Assembly (NCBI RefSeq): GCF_008520305.1
Contig: NZ_ML703283.1
Location: 1 to 64,000 of the forward strand
Length of the DNA stretch: 64,000 bases
Source: Mesorhizobium sp. SARCC-RB16n
Lineage (GTDB): Bacteria > Pseudomonadota > Alphaproteobacteria > Rhizobiales > Rhizobiaceae
Reading direction: 5' to 3'
A model generated the notes under the pieces. It was not told the DNA's origin. It worked only from the letters and a program-made list of their open reading frames with translations, and did no database searches. The position numbers and the translations under genes are program-made. Of this stretch, positions 27,728-37,067 are shown in pieces; within the stretch, counting starts at the first letter, position 1; each line of letters starts with the position of its first letter.

Positions 27728-29314
27728 CTACCGGATCGCGTCGAGCGCCTGCCGATGCCGATGCATCTCCAGGAAAACCCGGTAGTCGCGATCGAAGCGG
27801 GCGCCGCTGGCCGGGTTGGCGGCGCGTGTCTTGCCGCCCTGCTGCATGGCAAGGCAGGCGGCGTTGAGATCGGGAAACAGCCCGGCGGCGGTCGCCGCCA
27901 CCATGCCGGTACCGAGCAGCACCGCTTCGTCGGCCAGTGGCTCGACCACAGTGCAACCGGTGGCGTCGGCGTAGAGTTCCATCAGCAGCGGATTCTTGGT
28001 GTGGCCGCCGGTGACATGCAGCGTGTCGATCAGGTAGCCGTTCTCGTTGAGCGCCTCCAGCACATGGCGCACGCCGAGCGCAATACCGACGGCGGTGCGC
28101 CAATAGAGCTTGCACAGGCTGTCGAAGGACGAGTCCAGCGTCAGCCCGCTGACGACGCCGACGGCATGCGGGTCGGCAAGCGGCGAGCGGTTGCCGTGGA
28201 AATCCGGCAGCACATGCAGCCGGCCGGCGAGGTTCTCGCCCTCGGCGGCACGCAGTTCGGCGACACGCGCGGCGATCCTGGCATGCATGGCCGCGTTCGG
28301 TTCGCCGCCGGCGCCGTGCCAGCGGATGATATGGTCGAGCAGCGCCCCGGTCGCCGACTGGCCGCCTTCCGACAGCCACAGCTTCGGCAGCGCGGCGCCG
28401 TAATAGGGGCCCCAGACACCCGCGAAAGGTTGCGGGTCGGGCGACATCGCCATGACGCAGCTCGATGTGCCGGCGATCAGCGCCAGATGGCGGCCGATAT
28501 TCTGGTCGTCGCCGGCAAAGCCGCCGAGCACGCCAAGCGCCCCGGCATAGGCATCGATGACGCCCGCGCCGACGCGACAGTTTTCTGTCAGGCCGAGTTC
28601 TGCCGCTGCCCGCGCCGTCAGCGAGCCTATATAGGCGCCGACCGGGCTGGCCCGTTCCGGCAGATTGCCGTGGTCGAAAAGATTGTCGAGGCCGACGAGT
28701 TCGAAGAAATCGCGTTGCCACGCGGTTTCCTGGTGCGCCAGGTAGGTCCATTTGGCGGTCAGCGTGCATTGCGAGCGCGCCAGCGAGCCGGTCGCCTGCC
28801 AGGTCAGGTAATCGGTCAAATCAAATAGATAGCCGGCTTCATTCCATTTAGCGGGCAGATTGCGCTTCAGCCACATCAGCTTCGGCGTCGCCATCTCGGG
28901 CGACATGACACCGCCGATATAGTTCAGCACCTCGTGGCCGCTCGCCGTGCATTCGTCGGCCTCGGCAATGGCGCGATGATCGAGCCAGACAATGGTGTCC
29001 CAGCGCTTGTCGCCGGTGGTCGACACGCTGAGCTGGCCGCCTTGCCTGTCACGCACGACCAGTGAACAGGTGGCATCGAAGGATATACCGGCAACATCCC
29101 CGGCGGCAACGCCGGCCTTTTCCCGCGCGGCACGCACGGCGGTGCAGACGGCGGACCAGATATCGCGTGAATCATGCTCGGCATGATCGGGCTTCGGCTG
29201 GTTCATGGCGATCGGCCGCTCGGCACGGCCAAGCAAGGTGCCACTGGCGTCGAGAATGCCCGCGCGAGCGCTCCCGGTGCCGACATCGACCGCGCAGACA
29301 AACTGTTTCGTCAA
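27728..29314 (-). CDS. FGGY-family carbohydrate kinase, end of the smo/mtl operon
   Basis: 528 residues. The phosphate-binding CAVDVGTGSARAGILD start and a second GTSSCVMAMS motif mark the FGGY family; length and the VWLDHRAIAEAD and DAYAGALGVLGG segments resemble ribulokinase/FGGY D-ribulokinase-like members more than xylulokinase. It probably phosphorylates the ketose produced by SmoS or MtlK. It begins at a TTG that overlaps the HAD-gene stop (TTGA, 29311-29314), with little ribosome site, so it likely depends on coupled translation. Exact sugar uncertain. Confidence 0.88.
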   Translation of the reverse strand: MTKQFVCAVDVGTGSARAGILDASGTLLGRAERPIAMNQPKPDHAEHDSRDIWSAVCTAVRAAREKAGVAAGDVAGISFDATCSLVVRDRQGGQLSVSTTGDKRWDTIVWLDHRAIAEADECTASGHEVLNYIGGVMSPEMATPKLMWLKRNLPAKWNEAGYLFDLTDYLTWQATGSLARSQCTLTAKWTYLAHQETAWQRDFFELVGLDNLFDHGNLPERASPVGAYIGSLTARAAAELGLTENCRVGAGVIDAYAGALGVLGGFAGDDQNIGRHLALIAGTSSCVMAMSPDPQPFAGVWGPYYGAALPKLWLSEGGQSATGALLDHIIRWHGAGGEPNAAMHARIAARVAELRAAEGENLAGRLHVLPDFHGNRSPLADPHAVGVVSGLTLDSSFDSLCKLYWRTAVGIALGVRHVLEALNENGYLIDTLHVTGGHTKNPLLMELYADATGCTVVEPLADEAVLLGTGMVAATAAGLFPDLNAACLAMQQGGKTRAANPASGARFDRDYRVFLEMHRHRQALDAIR

Positions 29315-29994
29315 GATGCTCTAACTCTCGCTCCCAGGCCTGCAATCAGATCGGGCAATTGCAGCATGTCAGCGAATATAAAGTCCGGTTCGGTCGACGC
29401 AAGCCGCGCTTTCAATCCCGGATTGCCGGCGTGCGCGCCGCCGGTGAAGGCGAAGACGCGCATGCCTGCCGCTCGTGCCGCGGCGACGCCGGCCGGGCTG
29501 TCCTCGACGACCAGGCAGTTTCGCGGTTGCGCCCGCATGGCGGCGGCGGCGTGGAGGAAAAGGTCCGGTGCCGGCTTGCCCCTGGCGACCATGGCGGCGC
29601 TGAACAGATGCGGCTCCATCAGCATGAGCAGGCCGGTGACGTCGAGCGCGTAGCGAATACGTTCCAGCGTGCCGGAAGAGGCGACGCAGTATGGCAGGCC
29701 GAGCTTTGGCAGCATCTCCTTGACGCCAGGGATCGGCTTCAGCTCCTCGCGGAATTTTCGCATGAGGTCGACGCGCATGGCGGTGAGATGCTGATCGCTG
29801 ATCTCCAGGCCGAAGTCGCGGCCTAGGATCTCGCGCACGCTTTTCATGCTCTTGCCGAGGAAATGTTCGTAGGCGGCGTCTTCACTGAGACTACCACCGG
29901 CAAGTTCGATCATGCCAAGCAGGGCGGAGACGGAGAGCGCCTCGCTGTCGACCAGCACGCCGTCGCAGTCGAAGATGACCAGTTCGGGCGTCAT
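29311..29994 (-). CDS. HAD-superfamily phosphatase (beta-phosphoglucomutase-like)
   Basis: 227 residues. Motif I is VIFDCDGVLVDSE, with the nucleophile and acid aspartates; motif II (VASSGT) and motif III/IV (GKPAPDLFLHAA, VVEDSPAGVAAARAAG) follow in order. It probably removes phosphate from a sugar or polyol phosphate. Lies 15 bp downstream of mtlK and overlaps the kinase gene, so it belongs to the polyol operon. Similar to the second HAD gene at 39463-40095. Confidence 0.9.
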   Translation of the reverse strand: MTPELVIFDCDGVLVDSEALSVSALLGMIELAGGSLSEDAAYEHFLGKSMKSVREILGRDFGLEISDQHLTAMRVDLMRKFREELKPIPGVKEMLPKLGLPYCVASSGTLERIRYALDVTGLLMLMEPHLFSAAMVARGKPAPDLFLHAAAAMRAQPRNCLVVEDSPAGVAAARAAGMRVFAFTGGAHAGNPGLKARLASTEPDFIFADMLQLPDLIAGLGARVRAS

Positions 29995-30009
29995 GATGCC
30001 GGCTGGCTC

Positions 30010-31488
30010 TTAGAGCTTGCCGGCGAGATAGCGCGTCAGCGTGGCGCGCGCGCCATTGGCCCAGAGCACGTTGAGCGCGTGGGCGAAGGCCTCGACGAAG
30101 GCCGTGGCGCGGCCGACATCGCCATAGATGTCGTCCATCGCAAGCCAGGCGGCGGGCGCGTCCTTTGCCGCCTTTGCCGTTGCCTGCATCCGATCCCAGC
30201 TCGGGTCGTTGGGTTCGATAATGGCGCCGCTGTCCGTCGTGCCGAAGCAGTAGCGGCACCACAACGCCGATTCCAGCGCCAGTCCGACTACACCTTTGCC
30301 GGCCTTCAGCCGGTCGGCAATGGTCGGGATGATGAATTTCGGCTGGCGGTTGGAGCCGTCGAGGCAGAGCCGGCGCACCGTGTCGCCGATCTTGGGATTG
30401 GAGAAGCGCTTCTCGATGAGCTGGTAATAGTCTTCAAGCACCGTGTCCGGCACCGGCGGCACGGTCGGGATGATCTCGTCGTGCTCGAGCTTGTCGAGGA
30501 AGCCGCGCACCAGCGGCTCCTGCATCGCCTCATGGACGAAGTGGATGTCCATCAGCCCGGCCGGATAGGCAATGGTGGCGTGGCCGCCATTGAGGATGCG
30601 GATCTTCATCAGTTCGTAAGGGGCGACATCCCTGACGAACTGCACGCCGACCTTTTCCAGCGGCGGGCGGCCATCGGTGAAATGGTCTTCCAGCACCCAT
30701 TGCCGGAACGGCTCGCAGAACACCGGCCAATTGTCCTCGAGGCCGAAATCATCGGCGAGGATCTTGCGCTCGCGGTCGCTGGTTGCCGGCGTGATGCGGT
30801 CGACCATGGCGTTTGGGAAGGCGACGTGGTCGCTGACCCAGCTCGCCAGGTCCTCGTCGATCAGGCGGGCAAGGCCGATAACGCCGTCCGACGTGACATG
30901 GCCGTTGTGGGGAATGTTGTCGCAGGACATGACGGTGAACGGCACGATGCCATCCTCGCGGCGTCGCATGAGGCCGGCCAGGATGATGCCGAACACAGTC
31001 TTTGGCGTGGCGCCCGGCTGCGCGTCCGCGACGATGTCGGGATGGGTCGGGTTGAACACGCCTGAGGCCGGATCGATGAAATAGCCGCCTTCGGTGATGG
31101 TCAGCGAAACGATCCTGATTGCCGGGTCGGCCAGCCGCTCGATGATGCCGGCAGCATCGCCCGGCATCAGGAAATCGATCATCGCTCCGGTGACGCGTGC
31201 ACTCATATGACCTTCGTCCTGCTCGACCACCGTCGTCAGCCAATCCTGCTCCTCAAGCTTGCCGCGGCCGATCTTCTCGCCGTCGAACACGCCTGCGCCG
31301 ACCAGCGCCCAATCATGGCCGACGCCTTGACCGAACAGGTCGTCGAGATAGACGGCCTGGTGCGAACGGTGAAAATTACCGACGCCGAAATGCACGATGC
31401 CGGCTTTCAGCGCCGACCGGTCATAGTTCGGACCTGCGACCTTGGACGGAAGCGTGGCGAGGCTCGAGGAAGAGAGTTTCACGGTCAT
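30010..31488 (-). CDS. mtlK: Mannitol 2-dehydrogenase (long-chain polyol dehydrogenase)
   Basis: 492 residues from ATG 31488; the longer in-frame reading crosses an intergenic hairpin and is rejected. The polyol-specific long-chain family is shown by the KIRILNGGHATIAYPAG segment, carrying the K-x4-N-x2-H catalytic motif, and by GIVHFGVGNFHRSHQAVY for NAD binding. It oxidises mannitol (and often arabitol or sorbitol) to fructose in the cytoplasm. Lies downstream of smoS, as in the smo-mtlK order recalled from other alphaproteobacteria. Confidence 0.93.
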   Translation of the reverse strand: MTVKLSSSSLATLPSKVAGPNYDRSALKAGIVHFGVGNFHRSHQAVYLDDLFGQGVGHDWALVGAGVFDGEKIGRGKLEEQDWLTTVVEQDEGHMSARVTGAMIDFLMPGDAAGIIERLADPAIRIVSLTITEGGYFIDPASGVFNPTHPDIVADAQPGATPKTVFGIILAGLMRRREDGIVPFTVMSCDNIPHNGHVTSDGVIGLARLIDEDLASWVSDHVAFPNAMVDRITPATSDRERKILADDFGLEDNWPVFCEPFRQWVLEDHFTDGRPPLEKVGVQFVRDVAPYELMKIRILNGGHATIAYPAGLMDIHFVHEAMQEPLVRGFLDKLEHDEIIPTVPPVPDTVLEDYYQLIEKRFSNPKIGDTVRRLCLDGSNRQPKFIIPTIADRLKAGKGVVGLALESALWCRYCFGTTDSGAIIEPNDPSWDRMQATAKAAKDAPAAWLAMDDIYGDVGRATAFVEAFAHALNVLWANGARATLTRYLAGKL

Positions 31489-31600
31489 CTGCTTTACCCT
31501 TTGGCCGATTTGCGAGCCCGACTGTTTCGCCTCCTTCGGGAGGGCGAGGATGAGGGGCCGCACCTGGTGTTCCAGTATGCTGCCCCTCACCTGCCCCCGT

Positions 31601-31632
31601 GGCGCTTCTCCGGAGGAAAAGAGAGAAGCGCC
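31601..31632. promoter_or_regulatory. Perfect 10-bp stem between smoS and mtlK
   Basis: GGCGCTTCTC (31601-31610) and GAGAAGCGCC (31623-31632) are exact complements with a 12-nt loop, in a 166-bp gap inside the operon. A second imperfect stem, CGCCTCC-TTC-GGGAGGGCG, lies nearby at about 31528-31546. Neither is followed by a T-run, so they look like mRNA-processing or stabilising hairpins rather than terminators. Confidence 0.55.
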
Positions 31633-31654
31633 TTCCCCCCTCAACTCATCCCCT

Positions 31655-32425
31655 TCAACTCATCCATTGACCGCCATCGACGTTGTAGGTCTGGGCGACG
31701 ATGTATTCGGCCTCGTCGCTGGCGAGGAACACGGCCATGCCGGCAAGGTCTTCCGGCTTGCCCATGCGGCCATACGGCACGCCCTCGCCGACCAGCCGTT
31801 TCTTTTCGCCTTTCGGCCGGTTCTCGTATTTGGCGAACAGGGCATCGACCTCGTCCCACATGTCGCTGTCGACGACGCCGGGCGCGATGCCGTTGACGTT
31901 GATGCCGTGCTTGATCAGGTCGAGCCCGGCCGACTGGGTCAGCGAGATGACGGCGGCCTTGGTGGCGCAATACACAGCGACCAGCGGTTCGCCGCGACGC
32001 CCGGCCTGGCTCGCCATGTTGATGATCCTGCCGCCCTTGCCGCGCGCGATCATCGAGCGGCTTGCTGCCTGCAGCATGAACAGCGTGCCGGCGACGTTGA
32101 CGGAGAAAAGCTTTTCGTAGCTCGCCCGCGATATCTCCACGATCGGCGCCAGGTCGAACAAAGCGGCGTTGTTGATCAGGATGTCGAGGCCGCCAGTCCT
32201 GCTCTCCACCGCTTTGACCGCGGCATCGATGGATGCCTGGTCGGTGACGTCGAGCTTTAGCGCATAGGCATGGTCGCCGATTTCAGCCGCAGTCTTGCGC
32301 GCCGCCTCCAGGTTGATATCGGCAATCGCCACCGTGGCGCCTTCGCGCACATAGGCTTCGGCGAAGGCTCTGCCTATGCCGCGCGCCGACCCGGTGATCA
32401 GCGCCGATTTGCCTTTCAGCCTCAC
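31655..32425 (-). CDS. smoS: Sorbitol dehydrogenase, short-chain type
   Basis: 256 residues of the classical short-chain dehydrogenase family. The cofactor motif is GSARGIG (12-18), then NNAAL, an active-site serine in INMASQAGRR, and YCATK with catalytic Tyr and Lys. It oxidises D-sorbitol to fructose. Lies 10 bp downstream of smoK; its position between the transporter ATPase and mtlK genes matches the smo operon of sorbitol-using alphaproteobacteria, which is the main basis for the name. Confidence 0.92.
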   Translation of the reverse strand: MRLKGKSALITGSARGIGRAFAEAYVREGATVAIADINLEAARKTAAEIGDHAYALKLDVTDQASIDAAVKAVESRTGGLDILINNAALFDLAPIVEISRASYEKLFSVNVAGTLFMLQAASRSMIARGKGGRIINMASQAGRRGEPLVAVYCATKAAVISLTQSAGLDLIKHGINVNGIAPGVVDSDMWDEVDALFAKYENRPKGEKKRLVGEGVPYGRMGKPEDLAGMAVFLASDEAEYIVAQTYNVDGGQWMS

Positions 32426-32435
32426 TGTCCCATCC

Positions 32436-33440
<1,005 letters not shown>

Positions 33441-33490
33441 GGTTTCCTCCCCGAGAGCTATTTTTCGCCGATCGCTTCAGGCAATTTCCG

Positions 33491-34315
33491 TTACTTCACC
33501 GCACCAAATGTCAGGCCGCGCACCAGCTGCTTCTGGCTGAACCAGCCCATGATCAGGATCGGCGCGATGGCCAACGTCGAGGCCGCCGAAAGCTTGGCCC
33601 AGAATAGGCCTTGCGGACTGGAGAAGGAGCTGATGAAGGCGGTCAGCGGAGCAGCGTCCGTAGTGGTCAGCCGGATCGTCCAGAACGCCTCGTTCCAGGC
33701 CAGGATGATGTTGAGGAGCATGGTTGAGGCGATGCCCGGTACTGCCATCGGCGTCAGCACGTAGATGATCTCGTTCCACAGCGACGCGCCGTCCATGCGG
33801 GCCGCTTCCAGGATCTCGCCTGGGATTTCACGGAAGTAGGTGTAGAGCATCCAGACCACGATCGGCAGGTTGATCAGCATCAGCATGACCATCAGGCCGA
33901 TGCGCGAGTCCAGCAGGCCGAGATTGCGGAAGATCAGGTAGATCGGGAACAGCACGGCGACCGCGGGCATCATCTTGGTGGACAGCATCCACATCAGGAT
34001 GTCCTTGGTCCGCTTGGTCGGCGAAAACGCCATCGACCATGCCGCCGGAATGGCGACAAGCAGCGCCAGGACGGTCGAACCGACGGAGAGTAGCACCGAG
34101 TTGAAGAAGAACTTGAAGTAGCCGCTCTGCGCCTGGACTTCGGCATAGCTCTCGAAGGTCCCGGACGGGATCAGGTTGAAACCCTGGATCGCTTCCTGCT
34201 CCGACTTGAACGAAGTGATGATCGTATAGAGGATCGGGAAGAAGATCAGCAGCGCGACGATCCAGGCGGCGACGGTCGCGATTGTCTTGTGCTGGGTGGT
34301 GACTGAGCGTGCCAT
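33491..34315 (-). CDS. smoG: Polyol ABC transporter permease (MalG type)
   Basis: 274 residues from ATG 34315; a much longer open frame upstream only reads through a repeat and the smoF gene in another frame. Six membrane helices; the EAA docking loop is ILEAARMDGASLWNEIIYVLTPMA. Separated from smoF by a 206-bp gap holding a palindromic repeat, unusual for two subunits of one channel. Confidence 0.92.
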   Translation of the reverse strand: MARSVTTQHKTIATVAAWIVALLIFFPILYTIITSFKSEQEAIQGFNLIPSGTFESYAEVQAQSGYFKFFFNSVLLSVGSTVLALLVAIPAAWSMAFSPTKRTKDILMWMLSTKMMPAVAVLFPIYLIFRNLGLLDSRIGLMVMLMLINLPIVVWMLYTYFREIPGEILEAARMDGASLWNEIIYVLTPMAVPGIASTMLLNIILAWNEAFWTIRLTTTDAAPLTAFISSFSSPQGLFWAKLSAASTLAIAPILIMGWFSQKQLVRGLTFGAVK

Positions 34316-34357
34316 GATCAGGTTCTCCCATATCGGCGATGGTGGCGGCAGGGTCGA

Positions 34358-34492
34358 CCCCCACTCCGGTTTGCTGCGCAAACCACCTCTCCCCCGATCG
34401 ACGGGGTAGAGGAAAGGCGCAGCTTCAATGCAGGCGTTTCCTCTCCCCCGGGCAGGGGGAGAGGTGTCCCGCGCAGCGGGACGGAGTGGGGG
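34358..34492. repeat. Palindromic intergenic repeat between smoF and smoG
   Basis: Outer arms CCCCCACTCCG (34358-34368) and CGGAGTGGGGG (34482-34492) are exact complements. Inside are further dyads, including TCCCGCGCAGCGGGA and paired CCTCTCCCCC / GGGGGAGAGG tracts. About 135 bp with no coding potential of its own. Related in style, not in sequence, to the elements at 9332 and 12376. Confidence 0.75.
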
Positions 34493-34521
34493 TGGTTCAG
34501 CGCGCGTGCCATCGTCTCCCC

Positions 34522-35394
34522 CTACTTGTCCAGGTTCTTGCCGACGGCGCGCATGGCGAAGAAGGCGACGATGTTGGCTAGAATGACGGCGATCACACCG
34601 CCCGCGGATGCCTGGCCGATTTTGAACTCCAGCAGCGCCTTCTGGTAGACGAGGAAGGGCAGGTTGGTGGAGGCATAGCCGGGGCCGCCATTGGTGGTGA
34701 CCAGGATCTCGGCATAGACCGAGAGCAGGAAGATCGTCTGGATAAGGATGACGACGGTGATGGCGCGCGACATGTGCGGCAGTGTCAGATAGATGAAGCG
34801 GCTGATGAAGCCGGCGCCGTCCATCTCGGCGGCTTCCTTTTGCTCGCCGTCGAGCGACTGCAGCGCAGTGAGCAGGATCAAGGTCGCGAAAGGCAGCCAC
34901 TGCCAGGCGACGATGATGATGATCGCCGTCATCGGATGCTGCCCGAACCAATCGATCGGCTGCATGCCGAAGAAGCGCGCTATGTCGGCGAAGACGCCAT
35001 ATTGCGGGTGCATGATCATGTTCTTCCAGACCAATGCGGCTACCGGCGGCATGACGAAGAACGGCGAGATGACGAGGATGCGCACGATCCCTTGTCCCCA
35101 CATCGGCTGATCGATGAGCAGCGCCAGCAGGATGCCGCCGATCACCGTGATCAGCAGCACGCTGACCACTAGGACAAGCGTGTTGAGGATCGACTGCAGG
35201 AAGGCCGGGTTGGAATAGAACAGCGCGTAGTTGGAGAGGCCGACGAAGCCATCGCGAACCGGATTGAGCGGATTGTACTGCTGGAAAGAGAACCACAGCG
35301 TGAGAGCAAGCGGAACAACCATCCAGACCAGCAGCAGCACCACGGATGGCGCCATCATGAATCGGGCAAGCGAACGGGTCTGCTGAGTAGCCAT
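34522..35394 (-). CDS. smoF: Polyol ABC transporter permease (MalF type)
   Basis: 290 residues from ATG 35394, which has AAGGG 8 bp upstream; a GTG at 35403 is the other option. Six helices, opening with RFMMAPSVVLLLVWMVVPLALT. The EAA loop is QKEAAEMDGAGFISRFIYLTLP. It is the SmoG partner. Confidence 0.92.
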   Translation of the reverse strand: MATQQTRSLARFMMAPSVVLLLVWMVVPLALTLWFSFQQYNPLNPVRDGFVGLSNYALFYSNPAFLQSILNTLVLVVSVLLITVIGGILLALLIDQPMWGQGIVRILVISPFFVMPPVAALVWKNMIMHPQYGVFADIARFFGMQPIDWFGQHPMTAIIIIVAWQWLPFATLILLTALQSLDGEQKEAAEMDGAGFISRFIYLTLPHMSRAITVVILIQTIFLLSVYAEILVTTNGGPGYASTNLPFLVYQKALLEFKIGQASAGGVIAVILANIVAFFAMRAVGKNLDK

Positions 35395-35444
35395 GACGGT
35401 CACCCTTCAAGGATCAGACTGAATTTTCACAGGCGTTGGAGAGG

Positions 35445-35474
35445 CGGCCGCCCGAACTGGGTTTCGGGCGGCCG
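35445..35474. promoter_or_regulatory. Strong hairpin between smoE and smoF
   Basis: CGGCCGCCCGAA (35445-35456) and TTCGGGCGGCCG (35463-35474) form a perfect 12-bp GC-rich stem with a 6-nt loop. On the coding (minus) strand no T-run follows, so it is probably a 3'-end protecting or attenuating structure that gives more binding protein than permease. Confidence 0.75.
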
Positions 35475-35519
35475 TTGCCGGTCATGGTCGTCGGCCGGCA
35501 TTCGGCACCGGGAGGAGCC

Positions 35520-36830
35520 TTACTTGATATACCCGCCCTCGGTCATCGTCGCGGTCGCCGCGTCCTGGGCCTGCTTCAGCGCATCGTCGACGCTCGACTG
35601 ACCGGCAAGAGCCGCCGAGAAGAGCTGGCCGACGGTGGTGCCAAGGCCCTGGAATTCAGGGATGGCGACGAACTGCACGCCGACATAGGGCACCGGCTTG
35701 ACGGTCGGATGCGTCGGGTCGGCGGCGTTGATGGAGTCCAGCGTCATCTTGGCGAACGGAGCCGCCTTCTGGTACTCCGGATTGGCGTAGAGCGAGGAGC
35801 GCGTGCCCGGAGGTACGTTGGCCCAGCCTTCCTTCGAAGCGACGAGTTCGGCGTAGTGCTTGCTGGTTGCCCACGACACGAACTTCTCGGCGGCGTCAGC
35901 CTTCTTGGTGCCGGCGGGAATCGCAAGCGACCAGGCCCACAGCCAGTTGCCGCGCTTGCCCAGGCCGTTGTCGGGCGCCAGGGCATAGCCGACCTTGTCG
36001 GCGACCGTCGAGTTCTTCGGGTCAGAGACGAAGGAGGCGGCGACGGTGGCGTCGATCCACATGCCGCACTTGCCCTGCTGGAAGAGCGCCAGGTTCTCGT
36101 TGAAGCCGTTGGAGGAGGCTCCCTCAGGGCCGTCGGCCTTCATCAGGTCGACATAGAACTGCAGCGTCTTCTTCCATTCCGGCTGGTCGAACTGCGGCTT
36201 CCAGTTCTCGTCGAACCAGCGGGCGCCGAAGGAGTTCGACATGGCGGTCAGGAAGGCCATGTTCTCGCCCCAGCCGGCCTTGCCGCGCAGGCAGACGCCG
36301 TTCACGCCATTGGCGCGGTCGGTCATCTTGTCGGCGGCCTGTCTGATGAAGTCCCAGGTCGGCGCGTCGGGCATCTTCAGCCCGGCCTTCTCCATCAGGT
36401 CCTTGCGGTACATGACGAAGGAGCTTTCGCCGTAGAAGGGCGCGGCATAGAGCTTGCCATCGACCGAGAGGCCACCGGCGATGGCCGGGATGATGTCCTT
36501 GACGTCGTAGTCGGCGCCGAGCTTGTCGAGCGGCAGGAGCCAGCTCTGCTTGGCCCAGATCGGAACCTCGTAGGTGCCGATGGTCATCACGTCATACTGG
36601 CCGCCCTTGGTGGCGATGTCGGTGGTGACGCGCTCGCGCAGCACGTTCTCTTCGAGCGTGACCCAGTTGAGCTGGATGTCGGGGTTGGCCTTGGTGAAGT
36701 CGTCGGTCAGCTTCTGCATGCGGACCATATCGCCATTGTTGACGGTGGCGATGGTGATGGATTCGGCATGTGCAGCGAAAGCCAGCGCGCTGGCCGAGCA
36801 CAAGCCCAGGATGAGCGTACGAAGTTTCAT
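35520..36830 (-). CDS. smoE: Polyol-binding periplasmic protein
   Basis: 436 residues from ATG 36830, preceded by GGGAGGAATTTG. Signal peptide with cleavage near FAAHAES. SBP family 1, with an opening ESITIATVNNGDMVRMQKLTDDF that is typical of sorbitol/mannitol receptors. It delivers sorbitol or mannitol to SmoFGK and is the first gene of the eight-gene polyol operon ending at 27728. Confidence 0.93.
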   Translation of the reverse strand: MKLRTLILGLCSASALAFAAHAESITIATVNNGDMVRMQKLTDDFTKANPDIQLNWVTLEENVLRERVTTDIATKGGQYDVMTIGTYEVPIWAKQSWLLPLDKLGADYDVKDIIPAIAGGLSVDGKLYAAPFYGESSFVMYRKDLMEKAGLKMPDAPTWDFIRQAADKMTDRANGVNGVCLRGKAGWGENMAFLTAMSNSFGARWFDENWKPQFDQPEWKKTLQFYVDLMKADGPEGASSNGFNENLALFQQGKCGMWIDATVAASFVSDPKNSTVADKVGYALAPDNGLGKRGNWLWAWSLAIPAGTKKADAAEKFVSWATSKHYAELVASKEGWANVPPGTRSSLYANPEYQKAAPFAKMTLDSINAADPTHPTVKPVPYVGVQFVAIPEFQGLGTTVGQLFSAALAGQSSVDDALKQAQDAATATMTEGGYIK

Positions 36831-36871
36831 CAAATTCCTCCCATGGACCAAGATGAGCATTTGCCTTGGCT

Positions 36872-36906
36872 GTGAGCAATTACTCACTTAGTCTTAATTA
36901 TGTCAA
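36872..36906 (-). promoter_or_regulatory. smoE promoter with overlapping operator candidate
   Basis: On the minus strand, TTGACA (36901-36906) is followed after 16 bp by AGTAAT (36879-36884), a fair sigma-70-type pair with the CTTGAC -35 favoured in rhizobia. The -10 lies within GTGAGCAATTACTCAC (36872-36887), symmetric at 14 of 16 positions. A repressor bound there would block RNA polymerase. The divergent-type SmoC regulator gene lies about 2.4 kb away and has a GAGCAA-containing dyad in its own promoter region. Confidence 0.6.
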
Positions 36907-37067
36907 GCCGAATTCGATGCTGCAGCGCAGCACACGGCCGGCGAAATAATGATGGAGGGTTGGCCACAGGGATCGGATTCCCGCCGGACGGGGTCCGGGC
37001 GGCAGGCCGAGAGCCTCTTGAGCGGGATGTCGTTTCTCGCCCGGTCTGCTGTCTGCTTGTCTGCCGG

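Noticed and set aside
33491-35410. 639-residue frame suggesting a SmoF-SmoG fusion
   Set aside because: The N-terminal half is an out-of-frame reading of smoF and the intergenic repeat. Real SmoG begins at 34315.
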